Below are positions 35,189 to 45,268 of a stretch of DNA of 64,000 nt, in pieces. Location of the stretch: the NCBI GenBank assembly GCA_003326205.1, contig LWTK01000033.1, forward strand, positions 124,001 through 188,000. The letters run 5' to 3'. The notes under the pieces were generated by a model. It worked only from the letters and a program-made list of their open reading frames with translations. It had not been told where the DNA came from and did no database searches. Positions within the stretch are counted from its first letter, which is position 1. Every line of letters begins with the position of its first letter. The translations under genes were made by a program, and so were the position numbers. The DNA comes from Nostoc sp. ATCC 43529 (GTDB lineage Bacteria > Cyanobacteriota > Cyanobacteriia > Cyanobacteriales > Nostocaceae).

Positions 35189-36208
35189 CTACGGTAAATG
35201 GCTAATCTTTGGATGTTCAAAATAGCCATACACAACTTGAGAAACTTGACGAATAAAATCTCTCGCTCTCTTGTCATGATTTGGTCTTTTAACCAAAATT
35301 CCTGCTAAGTAACGCTTACCTGAAGACGTTTGAATAATACCTGCATCACCCAATACAAAACGCAAAGTTCCTGTTTTGTGAGCTATCTTTGCACCAGAAC
35401 CCAAACCAGATGGAAGCAATCTTCTATTTTGACAACCATACATAATACCTAGAACTTGAGACTCACTTTTATCAGAAAGTAGTTGATTATTTACCATCAA
35501 AGCAGAAAGTCTTACTAAGTCCTTTGCGCTAGTTTTATTAGTTCCATTAAAGTCCCCTAACATCCGGCGCAGAGCAGTATTTTGCAATCCCCAACTGCGA
35601 AAGCGTTGATTTAATTTAGGAATTCCGCCTAAGCGAGCAATAATCATATTTGTCGCAGTGTTATCACTGATAGTCATCATCATAGTTGCAGTTTTTAAAA
35701 CACTAAACTTGCTTCCCACCCGTTTATACTGCATACTACCCGAACCACCAACAACGTGTTTACGTTGCATCACTAAAGTTTCGTCTAGCTTAATTCTTCC
35801 TGCGTCTACTTCTTGAAATAGAGCAATCAAAATCGGGTACTTGATTGTACTAGCCGCCGGAAAAGCTTTGTTGCCGTTGATACTAATATAGTCTCCTGTT
35901 TCCAAGTCCATAAAAAACATTCCAGGAGTCAGGAATTTATAGCGAGAAACTAGTTTATTAATTGGAGTTTTTAGTTCTGATATCTCACGCCCTAAAGTAA
36001 CTACACCAGTGAATTTAGGTTTATTTGTTGGACTAACAACATTACTGGGAACTGGAGGAACAAATTTCAGTGGTGGTAATTGTAAATTAGATTGATTTCT
36101 ATTCCACTCATTAGACGAGTAAACTTTATTACTGTTAGGATTTGCTTTTACTGGCGACGAAAGCAGAAAAAGACTGATGAGGCTAAGATAAAACCAGCGT
36201 AGTTTCAT
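35189..36208 (-). CDS. exported serine hydrolase of the class A beta-lactamase/PBP fold
   Basis: 339 residues with a signal peptide (1-22, ending PVKA) and a linker to about residue 75. The penicillin-recognising fold shows SxxK at 120-123 (STIK), SDN at 181-183 and KTG at 278-280. The class A Glu of the omega loop (ExxLN) is not evident; the region reads RRMLGDFNGTNKTS. It is therefore more likely a low-activity carboxypeptidase-type or PBP-like enzyme than an efficient beta-lactamase. Start ATG 36208. Confidence 0.85.
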   Translation of the reverse strand: MKLRWFYLSLISLFLLSSPVKANPNSNKVYSSNEWNRNQSNLQLPPLKFVPPVPSNVVSPTNKPKFTGVVTLGREISELKTPINKLVSRYKFLTPGMFFMDLETGDYISINGNKAFPAASTIKYPILIALFQEVDAGRIKLDETLVMQRKHVVGGSGSMQYKRVGSKFSVLKTATMMMTISDNTATNMIIARLGGIPKLNQRFRSWGLQNTALRRMLGDFNGTNKTSAKDLVRLSALMVNNQLLSDKSESQVLGIMYGCQNRRLLPSGLGSGAKIAHKTGTLRFVLGDAGIIQTSSGKRYLAGILVKRPNHDKRARDFIRQVSQVVYGYFEHPKISHLP

Positions 36209-36577
36209 GTATAGTTGCTAAATTAGTCTTATATTTACTTACAAGAATTTTCCAGTAAGAAAAATAAAATCAGGACATGGAAGATGATAGTCAATAAAAT
36301 ATCCAATGTCAACATTTATGAATAAACACTCAAAAATATTTTCATCGATATAAATAACACCTTGGTTAATTGAATTTAGAGTAATTTAAATAACATTTAT
36401 TGGAAAAATAGGCTTAAAAGTTAATACTCGTGGTAGAAACATTGACAAACCAGTAGCGTGTCAACCCAAAAATAATGGGTGAAGATAAGAGTGGGGAAAC
36501 AGTTTGTTCTGTTTTTTACATTTACTCCTTATTCTCAAGGCAGGTTCAGTGTGGCTGCACTCGACGTTATTTAACAG
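36209..36577. other. intergenic, nothing recognised
   Basis: AT-rich spacer upstream of the serine hydrolase; no gene or strong structure seen. Confidence 0.4.
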
Positions 36578-36691
36578 CAGGACTTACGCAATATGTGACT
36601 GAAAACCTTATTCAAGCGTTGCGGTAATTCATGTAGACGCGGAGCATGAATTACCGCTACTTTCGTTATCTTTTGCGTAAGTCCTGAACAG
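36573..36691. mobile_element. 109-bp MITE with 5-bp target duplication AACAG
   Basis: Terminal inverted repeats CAGGACTTACGCAA (36578-36591) and TTGCGTAAGTCCTG (36673-36686) are perfect over 14 bp. The element is flanked on both sides by AACAG. An internal palindrome GCGGTAATTCATG / CATGAATTACCGC is present. A left-half copy lies at about 26738-26830. Confidence 0.85.
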
Positions 36692-36924
36692 CTCTATCAA
36701 AAGGTAAATGAACTTTAGGAAGTACCACCCAGATGAATATTGTGTTTTAATAAACAAAGAGATGGTTTGTCATAGCCTATACCAAAACAACGCAATTACT
36801 CACTGTTATACTAAAAGAAGCTGATATTAAGTCAAATCAAGATTGAAAGCAGTTATTTACGGACAAGAGTGCAATTCATATTTTATTGAGCAAGACCGTC
36901 GTTCTACACACCTTTGAAAACTGT

Positions 36925-37263
36925 ATGAATCATTCATTGATAGCTAAATCAGGGCTACTACTTTTTATTCTGACAATAGGATTTGTTAACTATTCTCCTG
37001 TACAAGCAGGCATTACAGAGACGACATCTCAAAACCAAAAGCAGCTAAAACAACAATCTTCTCAACAACTATGGCAACAATTTCGACAGCAACAAGATCG
37101 AGTCAAATTACAACAACAACAGCGGATTGAACAATTTCGCGTACAAAATCAACTCAGACAACAACGGTTGGGACAACCTACCACAATGGATCAACTAAGG
37201 CAACAACAAAGACTACAAATGGATAGGTTGAAACTTCAACAACAATTTAGACAACAACAGTAA
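36925..37263 (+). CDS. secreted Gln-rich coiled-coil protein, unknown function
   Basis: 112 residues from ATG 36925 (MNHSLIAKSGLLLFILTIGF), which gives a normal signal peptide ending near PVQA. An upstream in-frame start at 36886 would put 13 polar residues before it. The mature part is about 40% Gln, with Arg and Leu, in repeated FRQQQ, LQQQ and LRQQ segments, and is predicted to be helical or coiled-coil. No enzyme motif. It may be a periplasmic or cell-wall protein; function unknown. Confidence 0.6.
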   Translation: MNHSLIAKSGLLLFILTIGFVNYSPVQAGITETTSQNQKQLKQQSSQQLWQQFRQQQDRVKLQQQQRIEQFRVQNQLRQQRLGQPTTMDQLRQQQRLQMDRLKLQQQFRQQQ

Positions 37264-37513
37264 AAGTGATGTTGTCTAAATTAGTTAACTAATACTCCAT
37301 CGCTACCAGTAAATATTAATTAGGGTGCGTTACGGCTTTAGCCTAACGCACCGTTTTCACGTCTGGTTAGTTATTTTTTGGAATTATTGCTGCGATCGCA
37401 TAATTTCTCACTCTCAAGATGTTTGCTTTCTTTCAACAGTTAGATGTGTTTTATTGTGCAAGATTGCAAAGCTATAAGAATGAATTCTGATAGTTTTTGT
37501 AAAGGACATATTT

Positions 37514-38551
37514 GTGGATATCAGCAGACGTGATTTGTTAAAGTTTGCTTCGACTTCGGGTTTAGTTGTAACAGGATTAGCAACTTCAGAAGGAATTTTC
37601 AAACAAGTTTCAGCCCAAAATCAACCTACTCCAACTCAGACCAAAAGCGGCGAAATGATTTATAGGACGCTGGGACGTACAGGAGAAAAAGTATCTGTAA
37701 TTGGTTTGGGAGGTCATCACATTGGACGACCAAAAGACGAGCAAGAGGGTATTCGTTTAATTCGTGCTGCCATCGATCGCGGCATTAATTTCATGGATAA
37801 TTGCTGGGATTATCATAATGGCGGTAGCGAAATTCGTATGGGTAAAGCTCTCCAAGATGGTTATCGAGAAAAAGCTTTTTTGATGACCAAAATCGATGGT
37901 CGCACAAAAGAGGCCGCTACTAAGCAAATTGACGAATCTTTAAGACGTTTGCAGAGCGATCGCATCGATTTGTTACAGCATCATGAAATAATCCGCATGG
38001 AAGACCCAGACCGAATTTTCGCTCCTGGGGGTGCAATGGAAGCTGTAGTAGCAGCACAAAAAGCAGGCAAAATTCGTTACATCGGATTTACCGGCCACAA
38101 AGATCCTGTAGTTCACTTGCGAATGTTGGAAATTGCTGCTCAAAACAACTTTCGTTTCGATGCAGTGCAAATGCCGTTAAATGTAATGGATGCTCATTTT
38201 AGAAGTTTTGAGAAGCAAGTTCTACCTTTTTTAGTAAAAAATCAAATTGCCGTGCTAGGTATGAAATCAATGGGCGACCAAAACATTCTCAAGAGCAACA
38301 CAGTCAAACCCATCGAATGTCTGCATTACGTAATGAATCTGCCAACCTCAACAGTAATTACAGGTATTGAGAGTATGGAAATTCTCAACCAAGCGTTTGA
38401 GGCGGTACGCACCTTTAAGCCAATGAGTCAAGAACAAGTCAGCGCCTTGCTGAATCGAACTCGTCAGCCTGCTGCAAAAGGCCAGTATGAATTATTTAAA
38501 ACTACTAGCCAATTTGACGGTACAGCTAAGAATCCTCAGTGGTTGGGATAA
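37514..38551 (+). CDS. Tat-exported aldo/keto reductase
   Basis: 345 residues. The N-terminus MDISRRDLLKFASTSGLVVT carries the twin-arginine motif (SRRDLLK) and a hydrophobic stretch ending near SAQ. The rest is an aldo/keto reductase TIM barrel: GLGGHHIGRP, catalytic Asp/Tyr in MDNCWDYHNGGSE, Lys in LMTKIDG, His in LLQHHEI, with GFTGHKDP and a C-terminal TVITGIESMEILNQA. NADPH-dependent reductases exported folded by Tat are known in bacteria, but the substrate is unknown. GTG 37514 follows AAAGGA, about 8 nt upstream. Confidence 0.88.
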   Translation: MDISRRDLLKFASTSGLVVTGLATSEGIFKQVSAQNQPTPTQTKSGEMIYRTLGRTGEKVSVIGLGGHHIGRPKDEQEGIRLIRAAIDRGINFMDNCWDYHNGGSEIRMGKALQDGYREKAFLMTKIDGRTKEAATKQIDESLRRLQSDRIDLLQHHEIIRMEDPDRIFAPGGAMEAVVAAQKAGKIRYIGFTGHKDPVVHLRMLEIAAQNNFRFDAVQMPLNVMDAHFRSFEKQVLPFLVKNQIAVLGMKSMGDQNILKSNTVKPIECLHYVMNLPTSTVITGIESMEILNQAFEAVRTFKPMSQEQVSALLNRTRQPAAKGQYELFKTTSQFDGTAKNPQWLG

Positions 38552-39040
38552 CTAAGTAGGAGACAGGAGACAGGAGGGAAAAGCCAGTCTCCATAGGAGT
38601 TTTAAACTTTTGTATTTTACATTTAATTATGTCTACCTACTTATAGGAGTCTGATTTGATTTCTGAAAAAATCTTAGTATCTGTAGGGTGTGTTATGGCG
38701 TAGCCTAATGCACCTAAATCATTAACCGGTGCGTTAGCCTTTGGCGTAACTACTGGAATGACACGACTAAAATGATGCAATAGATTTTATTGTGGGATGG
38801 GTGTCCTCACCCGTCCGGGCGGGCAGGATGCCCACCCCACAGGAGCTAAATTTTATGCAACATTTTAGCTGTGTCAATCCACTACGTATATTTCAAAAAT
38901 CAAATATGAGTCCTATATAGCATTTCTGGTTCTAGTGAAGTAAAAGGTAGGGGCGCAAAGCTTTGCGCCCTAAAAATTGCTGTACCTCATTTGCTTGGGA
39001 ACCACTATATAAGTATTCTTCGCGCTAACTCTTTGCTGAT
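38552..39040. repeat. intergenic spacer rich in palindromic repeats
   Basis: It contains GTGCGTTA-type repeats, the MITE at 38751-38884 and a palindrome GTAGGGGCGCAAAGC/GCTTTGCGCCCTA (38946-38972). No gene seen. Confidence 0.6.
38751..38884. mobile_element. MITE with TA target duplication carrying a nested palindrome
   Basis: The ends CTGGAATGACACGACTAAAA (from 38753) and TTTTAGCTGTGTCAATCCAC (to 38882) are flanked by TA. TGATGCAA/TTATGCAACA repeats near the ends show relationship to the element at 22049. The centre is a GTGGGATGGGTG.../...CACCCCAC palindrome. Confidence 0.7.
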
Positions 39041-39949
39041 TTAAGATAGTAACTGACGCAGAATCAATTTACCAACTCGTGGCTGGATAAAACTTAAAAT
39101 GTCCTCAACCAATTTTGGTGCAATAACTGACAATAATGGCAATAATAAAACATTAATTTCAGTAAAGCCATTAATACCACCAATAGCAATGGTAGGAATT
39201 AGACAAACTAGTGCCCACGCCAACCAATTTATAAATTTAGAGTTGATAGAAGTAAGCTTTTGCAATTGATTAACCAGCACATAGCGGGTAGTCGCAAATA
39301 ATATAGTTAAGCCTAACCAAGCAAATATTGATAGGATTCCATTTACTAGATTAAGATTGTAGATTACAAAACCGGCAGTAAACGACGAAGCCACCTCCCA
39401 AATTAATAAATTGGGTTGAATTTGCAAACTGCTTATTAATTGCTCAGTCAGCCAATAGTGGGCAGAGACAATTTTTGCAAAGTTAGAATTTTGGAGAAAA
39501 TTACCTTTAATTTTGTGAAATATATCACCATTAAAAATTACAGTAGTTTGCAAAATGATATCTTCATCTTCATAAGCATCTGAAGATAATTGAGACTGTT
39601 TGTAGTAAGAGTTAAAATTGATTCCAGACTGTAAGCTTGTTTCTTGTCGTGCAGTTTTACTGAAAAAAATCTGTAAAAAACTTAAATATAAATTTTTATT
39701 TATTGAATTTTGATTTTCAAATACTAAATCACGACTAAAACAGTTATAATACCAGAGATAAATTATCAGCTTTGGGGGAATTTCAAGAGAAACGCTATTT
39801 TCTTTCGCTTGGTGAATCTGTTCTATAATTGTTTCATTTAGATAAAAACTATACACTCCTTCTTCAATCTTAAGTTCAAAGCGATCGCCTTCAGGAATCT
39901 GTAGTAATATTTTATTATTTATTTTTTCTAAATTCGCATTCATTCTCAA
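39041..39949 (-). CDS. membrane protein of unknown function, second gene of a coupled pair
   Basis: 302 residues, no recognised family. The N-terminal 165 residues are soluble, with a small beta domain at 10-60 (LLQIPEGDRFELKIEEGVYSF style). Three to four transmembrane helices follow at about 185-270, including ILSIFAWLGLTILFATTRYVL and LAWALVCLIPTIAIGGI. The C-terminal amphipathic stretch reads APKLVEDILSFIQPRVGK. Its ATG overlaps the stop of the upstream gene (ATGA), so translation is coupled and the products probably work together. It is AT-rich compared with neighbours. Confidence 0.6.
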   Translation of the reverse strand: MRMNANLEKINNKILLQIPEGDRFELKIEEGVYSFYLNETIIEQIHQAKENSVSLEIPPKLIIYLWYYNCFSRDLVFENQNSINKNLYLSFLQIFFSKTARQETSLQSGINFNSYYKQSQLSSDAYEDEDIILQTTVIFNGDIFHKIKGNFLQNSNFAKIVSAHYWLTEQLISSLQIQPNLLIWEVASSFTAGFVIYNLNLVNGILSIFAWLGLTILFATTRYVLVNQLQKLTSINSKFINWLAWALVCLIPTIAIGGINGFTEINVLLLPLLSVIAPKLVEDILSFIQPRVGKLILRQLLS

Positions 39950-40818
39950 GATAATTTTGCAATATTTTGTACCAAATTAATTAAAAAACTAAATGTTCCA
40001 CGCCATTGCTTTTCGCCAGCAACCAGCCCTTCATTATGTGTACTAATGATGGAATTTTTAGCTTCTTCAGGTAAATTAAACAATTCTTTATTGTAACGAG
40101 TGATAATATCTCCATCCAACTGCATCACAGTTTGAGCATAAATAATATCAGTTTGAGTACTTGTAATGTTACCACCATCAAGGGCTGCTTTTAGTTCAGC
40201 TATTTTTCGCAAAGTCCGAACAAATTTCCCATTTTTTAAAAGTTTTTGAATTTCGTGATAATTTTCAATCCAATCTTCTTGGTTATTTCCATCTTTTTCA
40301 TCAATAATCGGAGTTGGAGCAGGTAGTATAGGTTTGGCTAGCTTGATATTATTTTCATCAGCTTCAACTAGACTTTCTTGGCGTTTCTTCGCGTCTTCAA
40401 GATTCTGACGATATCGTTTTATCCTCTCATCTTCGGGATTATAAAAACCAGAACCCTCTTCCAGCAAAAGATAAAAATATTCTCTTTCAAGTTGGTAAAA
40501 TAGGCTTTTATAACGCTGACGCAGTTCTTGAGCTTGAGAACCTTCTTTCGGAATTCCTTTGGCGTCAAAATAGTTTGGGTCATGTATAGAATAAATTTCT
40601 TGATATGCTTCCCAAGCATTAAATTTTGAACCATTAATTCTATCCACAACTATAGTATTAACTTCTAAAGCTGTGATGTCAGAAACTAATGTCTGTACAG
40701 ACGATACTAAATTATTTAAGACTTCTCTGGCTATGTTTTGAATATTTTGGGGTTCAACACGATTGTGGTTTAGAGCCTGAATCCCATTTCGTTCTTTAGT
40801 TTGAATATTATTAGACAT
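39946..40818 (-). CDS. soluble helical protein of unknown function, first gene of a coupled pair
   Basis: 290 residues, mostly helical and charged, no signal or transmembrane helix. Visible features are REVLNNLVSSVQTLVSDITA near the N-terminus, INGSKFNAWEAYQEIYSIHD, and a long coiled-coil-like stretch (LRQRYKSLFYQLEREYFYLL to RYRQNLEDAKKRQESLVE). A Pro-rich break (KPILPAPTPI) separates a C-terminal helical part. I do not recognise it. Its stop codon overlaps the start of the membrane protein gene. Confidence 0.6.
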   Translation of the reverse strand: MSNNIQTKERNGIQALNHNRVEPQNIQNIAREVLNNLVSSVQTLVSDITALEVNTIVVDRINGSKFNAWEAYQEIYSIHDPNYFDAKGIPKEGSQAQELRQRYKSLFYQLEREYFYLLLEEGSGFYNPEDERIKRYRQNLEDAKKRQESLVEADENNIKLAKPILPAPTPIIDEKDGNNQEDWIENYHEIQKLLKNGKFVRTLRKIAELKAALDGGNITSTQTDIIYAQTVMQLDGDIITRYNKELFNLPEEAKNSIISTHNEGLVAGEKQWRGTFSFLINLVQNIAKLS

Positions 40819-41162
40819 ATTATATTTTCTATAAGCTTATAAAATTAAAAGCTTTCAAGCAAAAATAAACCTATTTTTAGGCAATGTTAAACATTTTACG
40901 ACTTCAAACGACAAAAATAAGTAAAATCAAAATAACTTAATAATTCAAGAAAGTATGCATCGACAAAAGTAAAGCTAATATATTCAATTAATTTTATCCT
41001 TAAGAAAAAAATACTGTATTAAATGCCATCAAAAGCTCAGCGCAAGTTATCTTTCAAGAAATATAGGAGTAGGTAGTGGAAAAGAAAGCGTTTCTACTCC
41101 TAAGATGTCAATCAGCTTAGAGTATAATATAATACTTTCAGTTTCCTATAGAATTGGCTAAT
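40819..41162. other. intergenic, divergent promoter region
   Basis: AT-rich spacer with one imperfect hairpin TAGGAGTAG/CTACTCCTA (41064-41103). Nothing else recognised. Confidence 0.4.
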
Positions 41163-41948
41163 ATGTTCCTATTGCGTAAAGGCATTGTCACACCATTTAT
41201 AATCTGTGCGTGTATTTTAGGAGTTGGCTTGATTCAATTACCCCGACTAGAAAAACTGCTAACTAGTAAAAATTCTGCGTCATTAGAAACTCTAGAAAAA
41301 GATATTAAAGCAGAAAAAACCAAACTTGATTTTCTGAAAAAAATGCCTAGTTTTGGTTATGATAACTTAATTGGGGATTGGGTATATCTAAATTTTTTAC
41401 AATATTTTGGAGATGATGAAGTCCGGGATAAAACAGGTTATAGTTTAAGTCCAGAATATTTTGAAGTAATTATAGAACGCGACCCACGATTTTTAGCAGC
41501 GTATCGCAGTCTTTCCGTTAGTACTTCATTGTATGCTGCCATGCCAGAACGAGCGATCGCATTATCAGAAAAAGGCTTAAAACACCTGTCTCCTTCGGTT
41601 CCAGAAAAGTCTTATTACGTGTGGCGTTATAAAGGAACCGATGAGTTATTATTCTTAGGCAGTCCTCAAGCTGCCCAACAATCTTTTGGAACAGCTGCAA
41701 ATTGGGCGAAAAATTTTTCAGATGAAGAAAGCCAGATGATAGCTGCTACTTCTCAAAAAACGGCTGAATTTCTCAGCCGAAATCCTAACAGTAAATATGC
41801 TCAAATTGCTACCTGGGCAATGGTTTTAAATAATCAAATTGACGATAAAACTCGGAAACGCGCAATTAGCGAAATCGAAGCCTTGGGGGGAAAAGTGATT
41901 AAAACTCCTGAAGGTAATTCTAAAATTATATTTCCGCCAAAGGATTAA
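41163..41948 (+). CDS. cyanobacterial membrane-anchored TPR-like protein, unknown function
   Basis: 261 residues from ATG 41163 (a TTG 9 nt upstream is possible). An N-terminal membrane helix (about 6-27, VTPFIICACILGVGLIQL) and a short coiled coil (TLEKDIKAEKTKLDFLKKM) precede a helical-repeat domain: NLIGDWVYLNFLQYFGDDEVR, FEVIIERDPRFLAAYRSL, AIALSEKGLKHLSP. TPR-like pairs are evident though diverged. The protein appears confined to cyanobacteria. The GNAT gene follows after 63 nt on the same strand. Confidence 0.7.
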   Translation: MFLLRKGIVTPFIICACILGVGLIQLPRLEKLLTSKNSASLETLEKDIKAEKTKLDFLKKMPSFGYDNLIGDWVYLNFLQYFGDDEVRDKTGYSLSPEYFEVIIERDPRFLAAYRSLSVSTSLYAAMPERAIALSEKGLKHLSPSVPEKSYYVWRYKGTDELLFLGSPQAAQQSFGTAANWAKNFSDEESQMIAATSQKTAEFLSRNPNSKYAQIATWAMVLNNQIDDKTRKRAISEIEALGGKVIKTPEGNSKIIFPPKD

Positions 41949-42011
41949 ATTGCTGGATGACTGTTGACTGATGACTAAAGAAAACGCGTAATATCTTTAG
42001 GAGTAATAGCG

Positions 42012-42431
42012 GTGTCAATACAATTAGCAGAATCTGATATTCAAATACTAGGGTGTTTTCCTGTGATGTCTCAGTTGCGTCCTCACCTTGAGGAAGACAA
42101 GTTTATAGAACAAGTTCGATATCAGATGAAAGAAGGATATCAAATTGCATTCTTAGAAATAGATGAGCAAACTTTAGCGGTTGCTGGATTTCGTATTTTG
42201 ACGTGTTTAGCATCGGGTAAATTTTTATATATTGATGATTTAGTTGTTGATGAGTGGAAGCGGTCACAAAACTATGGTCAACAGTTATTTCAGTGGCTAA
42301 TTGAATATGCAACAAATAACCACTGTCAACAACTAAGCCTTGATTCTGGCGTTCAACGATTTGCTGCTCATAGATTTTATCTCACGCAGCGGATGAGCAT
42401 TACAGCTCATCACTTTTCAATAGAGTTGTAG
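42012..42431 (+). CDS. GNAT family N-acetyltransferase
   Basis: 139 residues, start GTG 42012 with AGGAG 8 nt upstream. The GNAT fold is seen in LAVAGFRILTCLASGKFLYIDDLVVDEWKRSQNYGQQLFQWLI. Here the acetyl-CoA pyrophosphate loop R/Q-x-x-G-x-G/A is represented by RSQNYGQ, a somewhat weak match. AAHRFYLTQRM near the end is the usual (A)xxFYxxxG region. The substrate is unknown. The aminotransferase gene follows after 11 nt, so both are probably cotranscribed. Confidence 0.8.
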   Translation: MSIQLAESDIQILGCFPVMSQLRPHLEEDKFIEQVRYQMKEGYQIAFLEIDEQTLAVAGFRILTCLASGKFLYIDDLVVDEWKRSQNYGQQLFQWLIEYATNNHCQQLSLDSGVQRFAAHRFYLTQRMSITAHHFSIEL

Positions 42432-42442
42432 CAACAAGCAAA

Positions 42443-43234
42443 ATGAGCGTACAAAATGACATTTTTTGGTATGACGGTAAATTAATTCACTCCCAAACTC
42501 TAGAATTAAACATTAACGATCCAGGTTTACTTTATGGAGCGACAGTTTTTACAACTTTGCGAGTTTATGAGAATCTGGATAGTAATTTAACTAATTGGCA
42601 AGCACATTGCGATCGCTTACTTTTTTCACTACAATCTTTTGGCTGGCAACAACCAGACTGGAAGCGTGTACGCCAAGGTGCCCAAGTTCTTCTTACACAC
42701 TTTCCCGTTCTCAGAATTACCCTTTTTCCCGATGGACGAGAGTGGATAATTGGCAGATTATTAACGCCAGATTTGACAGAAAAACAAAAAAATGGTATTG
42801 CGTGTTGCATTGCCAATTCAGAATTTTCTCGTTCTCTGCCTTCTCATAAAACTGGCAATTATCTGAGTGCTTGGTTAGCAAAAACTAGCTCATATGGCCA
42901 AGAAGCAATATTAGTAGATGCCCAAGGAAATTGGCTAGAAACCAGTACAGGTAACCTTTGGGGATGGTGTGACGGTAGTTGGTGGACGCCGCCAATAAAA
43001 GCCGGAATTTTGCCCGGAATAATGCGATCGCAACTTGTAAATTACTTGCAAAGCCAGCAGCAGCCGATACAAGAAGCACCTTGGAGTGTAGAGCTAGTCC
43101 GGAAATTTGAAGCGATCGCCTACACTAATAGTGTGGTAGAGATTATCCCCATTCACACCGTTCATCAGCCAACAGGATCGCTACAATATAATCCACACCA
43201 TCCTAGTTTTCAGCAAATAAAGGGGCTTTTTTAA
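42443..43234 (+). CDS. pabC: class IV aminotransferase-fold PLP enzyme, probable 4-amino-4-deoxychorismate lyase
   Basis: 263 residues, fold-type IV PLP enzyme (branched-chain aminotransferase, D-amino acid aminotransferase and PabC share it). The PLP Lys is in LPSHKTGNYLSA, the cofactor-contacting Glu in WLETSTGNLWGW, and the substrate-loop start in NDPGLLYGATVFTTLRVYE. The short length and lack of branched-chain aminotransferase signatures favour aminodeoxychorismate lyase, which releases pyruvate to give p-aminobenzoate for folate. This is family inference, as PabC and D-amino acid aminotransferase are hard to separate by eye. The upstream neighbour is the GNAT gene. Confidence 0.75.
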   Translation: MSVQNDIFWYDGKLIHSQTLELNINDPGLLYGATVFTTLRVYENLDSNLTNWQAHCDRLLFSLQSFGWQQPDWKRVRQGAQVLLTHFPVLRITLFPDGREWIIGRLLTPDLTEKQKNGIACCIANSEFSRSLPSHKTGNYLSAWLAKTSSYGQEAILVDAQGNWLETSTGNLWGWCDGSWWTPPIKAGILPGIMRSQLVNYLQSQQQPIQEAPWSVELVRKFEAIAYTNSVVEIIPIHTVHQPTGSLQYNPHHPSFQQIKGLF

Positions 43235-43358
43235 CATGACAGCCACGCCAATCTGTTATATCTTAAGATAAGTTAACATAATTCTTAATAATGACCTCTC
43301 CGCTCACAGACAGCACTCGCTACGCGATGGCGCAAAAAATACAGGAGGATAGACCTTA

Positions 43359-45200
43359 GTGAATAAAAGATGGAGAAACGCAGGGCTGTATGCGCTGCTA
43401 TTTATTGTTGTCATTGCCCTGGGAACAGCATTTTTTGACAAACAACCCCAAAGCAGAGAGACATGGCGCTACAGCCGCTTTATTCAAGAAGTTGAACAAG
43501 GCAGAGTAGAAAAAGTCAGTCTGAGTGCAGACCGTTCTACAGCATTGGTTACACCCAAATACGACCCAAATAAACGGCTCGTAACCTTGGTCAACGACCC
43601 AGATTTAATCAATACTTTGACATCAAAAGGCGTTGATATTTCAGTATTGCCCCAAACCGACGAAGGATTTTGGTTTAAGGCACTGAGCAGCTTATTTTTC
43701 CCTGTATTGCTTTTGGTTGGCTTATTCTTCTTGCTACGTCGCGCTCAAAGTGGCCCTGGCAGCCAAGCCATGAACTTTGGCAAATCCAAAGCCAGAGTAC
43801 AAATGGAACCCCAAACACAGGTAACATTTGGTGATGTAGCTGGTATCGACCAAGCCAAGTTGGAATTAAACGAAGTCGTAGACTTTTTGAAAAACGCCGA
43901 TCGCTTTACCGCCGTTGGTGCAAAAATTCCTAAAGGCGTGCTGTTAGTTGGCCCTCCTGGTACAGGTAAAACCCTCCTGGCTCGTGCCGTAGCTGGTGAA
44001 GCAGGCGTACCTTTCTTCTCAATCTCCGGTTCGGAATTTGTGGAAATGTTCGTGGGTGTCGGTGCTTCCCGCGTCCGCGACTTATTTGAACAAGCCAAAT
44101 CCAACGCTCCCTGTATCGTCTTCATCGATGAAATTGACGCCGTAGGTCGTCAACGGGGTGCAGGTTTAGGTGGTGGTAACGATGAACGGGAACAAACCCT
44201 CAACCAGCTACTCACAGAAATGGATGGCTTTGAAGGTAACACCGGCATCATCATTATCGCAGCTACTAACCGTCCCGATGTTCTAGATGCAGCACTGTTG
44301 CGTCCCGGTCGCTTTGACCGTCAAGTAGTAGTAGACCGTCCCGACTATTCTGGACGTAGCGAAATCCTCAAAGTACACGCCCGTGGCAAAACCTTGGCGA
44401 AAGATGTGGACTTGGATAAAATCGCTCGTCGTACCCCTGGATTTACCGGTGCAGATTTATCCAACTTGTTAAACGAAGCCGCAATCTTAGCAGCACGGCG
44501 GAATTTAACTGAGATTTCGATGGATGAAATCAACGATGCGATCGACCGCGTATTAGCCGGGCCAGAAAAGAAAGACCGGGTAATGAGCGAAAAGCGCAAA
44601 ACCTTGGTAGCATATCACGAAGCTGGTCACGCCTTAGTTGGTGCTTTAATGCCCGACTATGACCCAGTACAAAAGATTAGTATCATTCCTCGCGGCCGTG
44701 CAGGTGGTTTGACTTGGTTTACTCCCAGTGAAGACCGCATGGACACTGGTTTATACAGCCGCGCTTATCTGGAAAATCAGATGGCTGTGGCTTTGGGTGG
44801 ACGCATCGCCGAAGAATTAATCTTTGGTGAAGAAGAAGTTACCACCGGTGCTTCCAACGACTTGCAGCAAGTAGCCCGTGTAGCCCGTCAGATGATTACC
44901 CGATTTGGCATGAGCGATAAACTTGGCCCAGTCGCCCTCGGTCGTCAACAAGGTAACATGTTCCTGGGACGAGATATCATGTCAGAACGCGATTTCTCTG
45001 AAGAAACCGCCGCCGCCATTGATGAAGAAGTCCGCAAACTTGTGGATGTCGCTTATAGCCGTGCTAAAGAAGTGTTAGTCGGCAACCGCCACATTCTAGA
45101 TCAATTAGCGCAAATGCTGGTTGATAAAGAAACAGTTGATGCTGAAGAATTGCAAGAAATTTTGGCAAATAACGATGTGAAAACTGCTGCGTTTGCCTAA
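43359..45200 (+). CDS. ftsH: ATP-dependent zinc metalloprotease FtsH (FtsH3-like)
   Basis: 613 residues. Two transmembrane helices (about 9-26 and 108-128) surround a small lumenal domain. AAA+ motifs: Walker A GPPGTGKT at 198-205, Walker [11 protein letters not shown] and RPGRFDRQV. The protease zinc site is HEAGH (420-424), with the third ligand in [15 protein letters not shown]. The N-terminus [14 protein letters not shown] is close to what I recall of Synechocystis FtsH3 (Slr1604), which forms hetero-hexamers with FtsH1 or FtsH2; paralogue choice is inference. GTG 43359 follows AGGAGG about 10 nt upstream. The terminator is at 45269. Confidence 0.95.
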   Translation: MNKRWRNAGLYALLFIVVIALGTAFFDKQPQSRETWRYSRFIQEVEQGRVEKVSLSADRSTALVTPKYDPNKRLVTLVNDPDLINTLTSKGVDISVLPQTDEGFWFKALSSLFFPVLLLVGLFFLLRRAQSGPGSQAMNFGKSKARVQMEPQTQVTFGDVAGIDQAKLELNEVVDFLKNADRFTAVGAKIPKGVLLVGPPGTGKTLLARAVAGEAGVPFFSISGSEFVEMFVGVGASRVRDLFEQAKSNAPCIVFIDEIDAVGRQRGAGLGGGNDEREQTLNQLLTEMDGFEGNTGIIIIAATNRPDVLDAALLRPGRFDRQVVVDRPDYSGRSEILKVHARGKTLAKDVDLDKIARRTPGFTGADLSNLLNEAAILAARRNLTEISMDEINDAIDRVLAGPEKKDRVMSEKRKTLVAYHEAGHALVGALMPDYDPVQKISIIPRGRAGGLTWFTPSEDRMDTGLYSRAYLENQMAVALGGRIAEELIFGEEEVTTGASNDLQQVARVARQMITRFGMSDKLGPVALGRQQGNMFLGRDIMSERDFSEETAAAIDEEVRKLVDVAYSRAKEVLVGNRHILDQLAQMLVDKETVDAEELQEILANNDVKTAAFA

Positions 45201-45268
45201 TTAATCAGAAGTTATGAATTAGGAGTTAGGAGTTAAGAATAATTCGTGACTTCTAACATTAAAAAATC

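Noticed and set aside
35189-36208. True antibiotic-degrading class A beta-lactamase
   Set aside because: SxxK, SDN and KTG are present but the omega-loop Glu motif is not evident, so a PBP-like or weak enzyme is safer.
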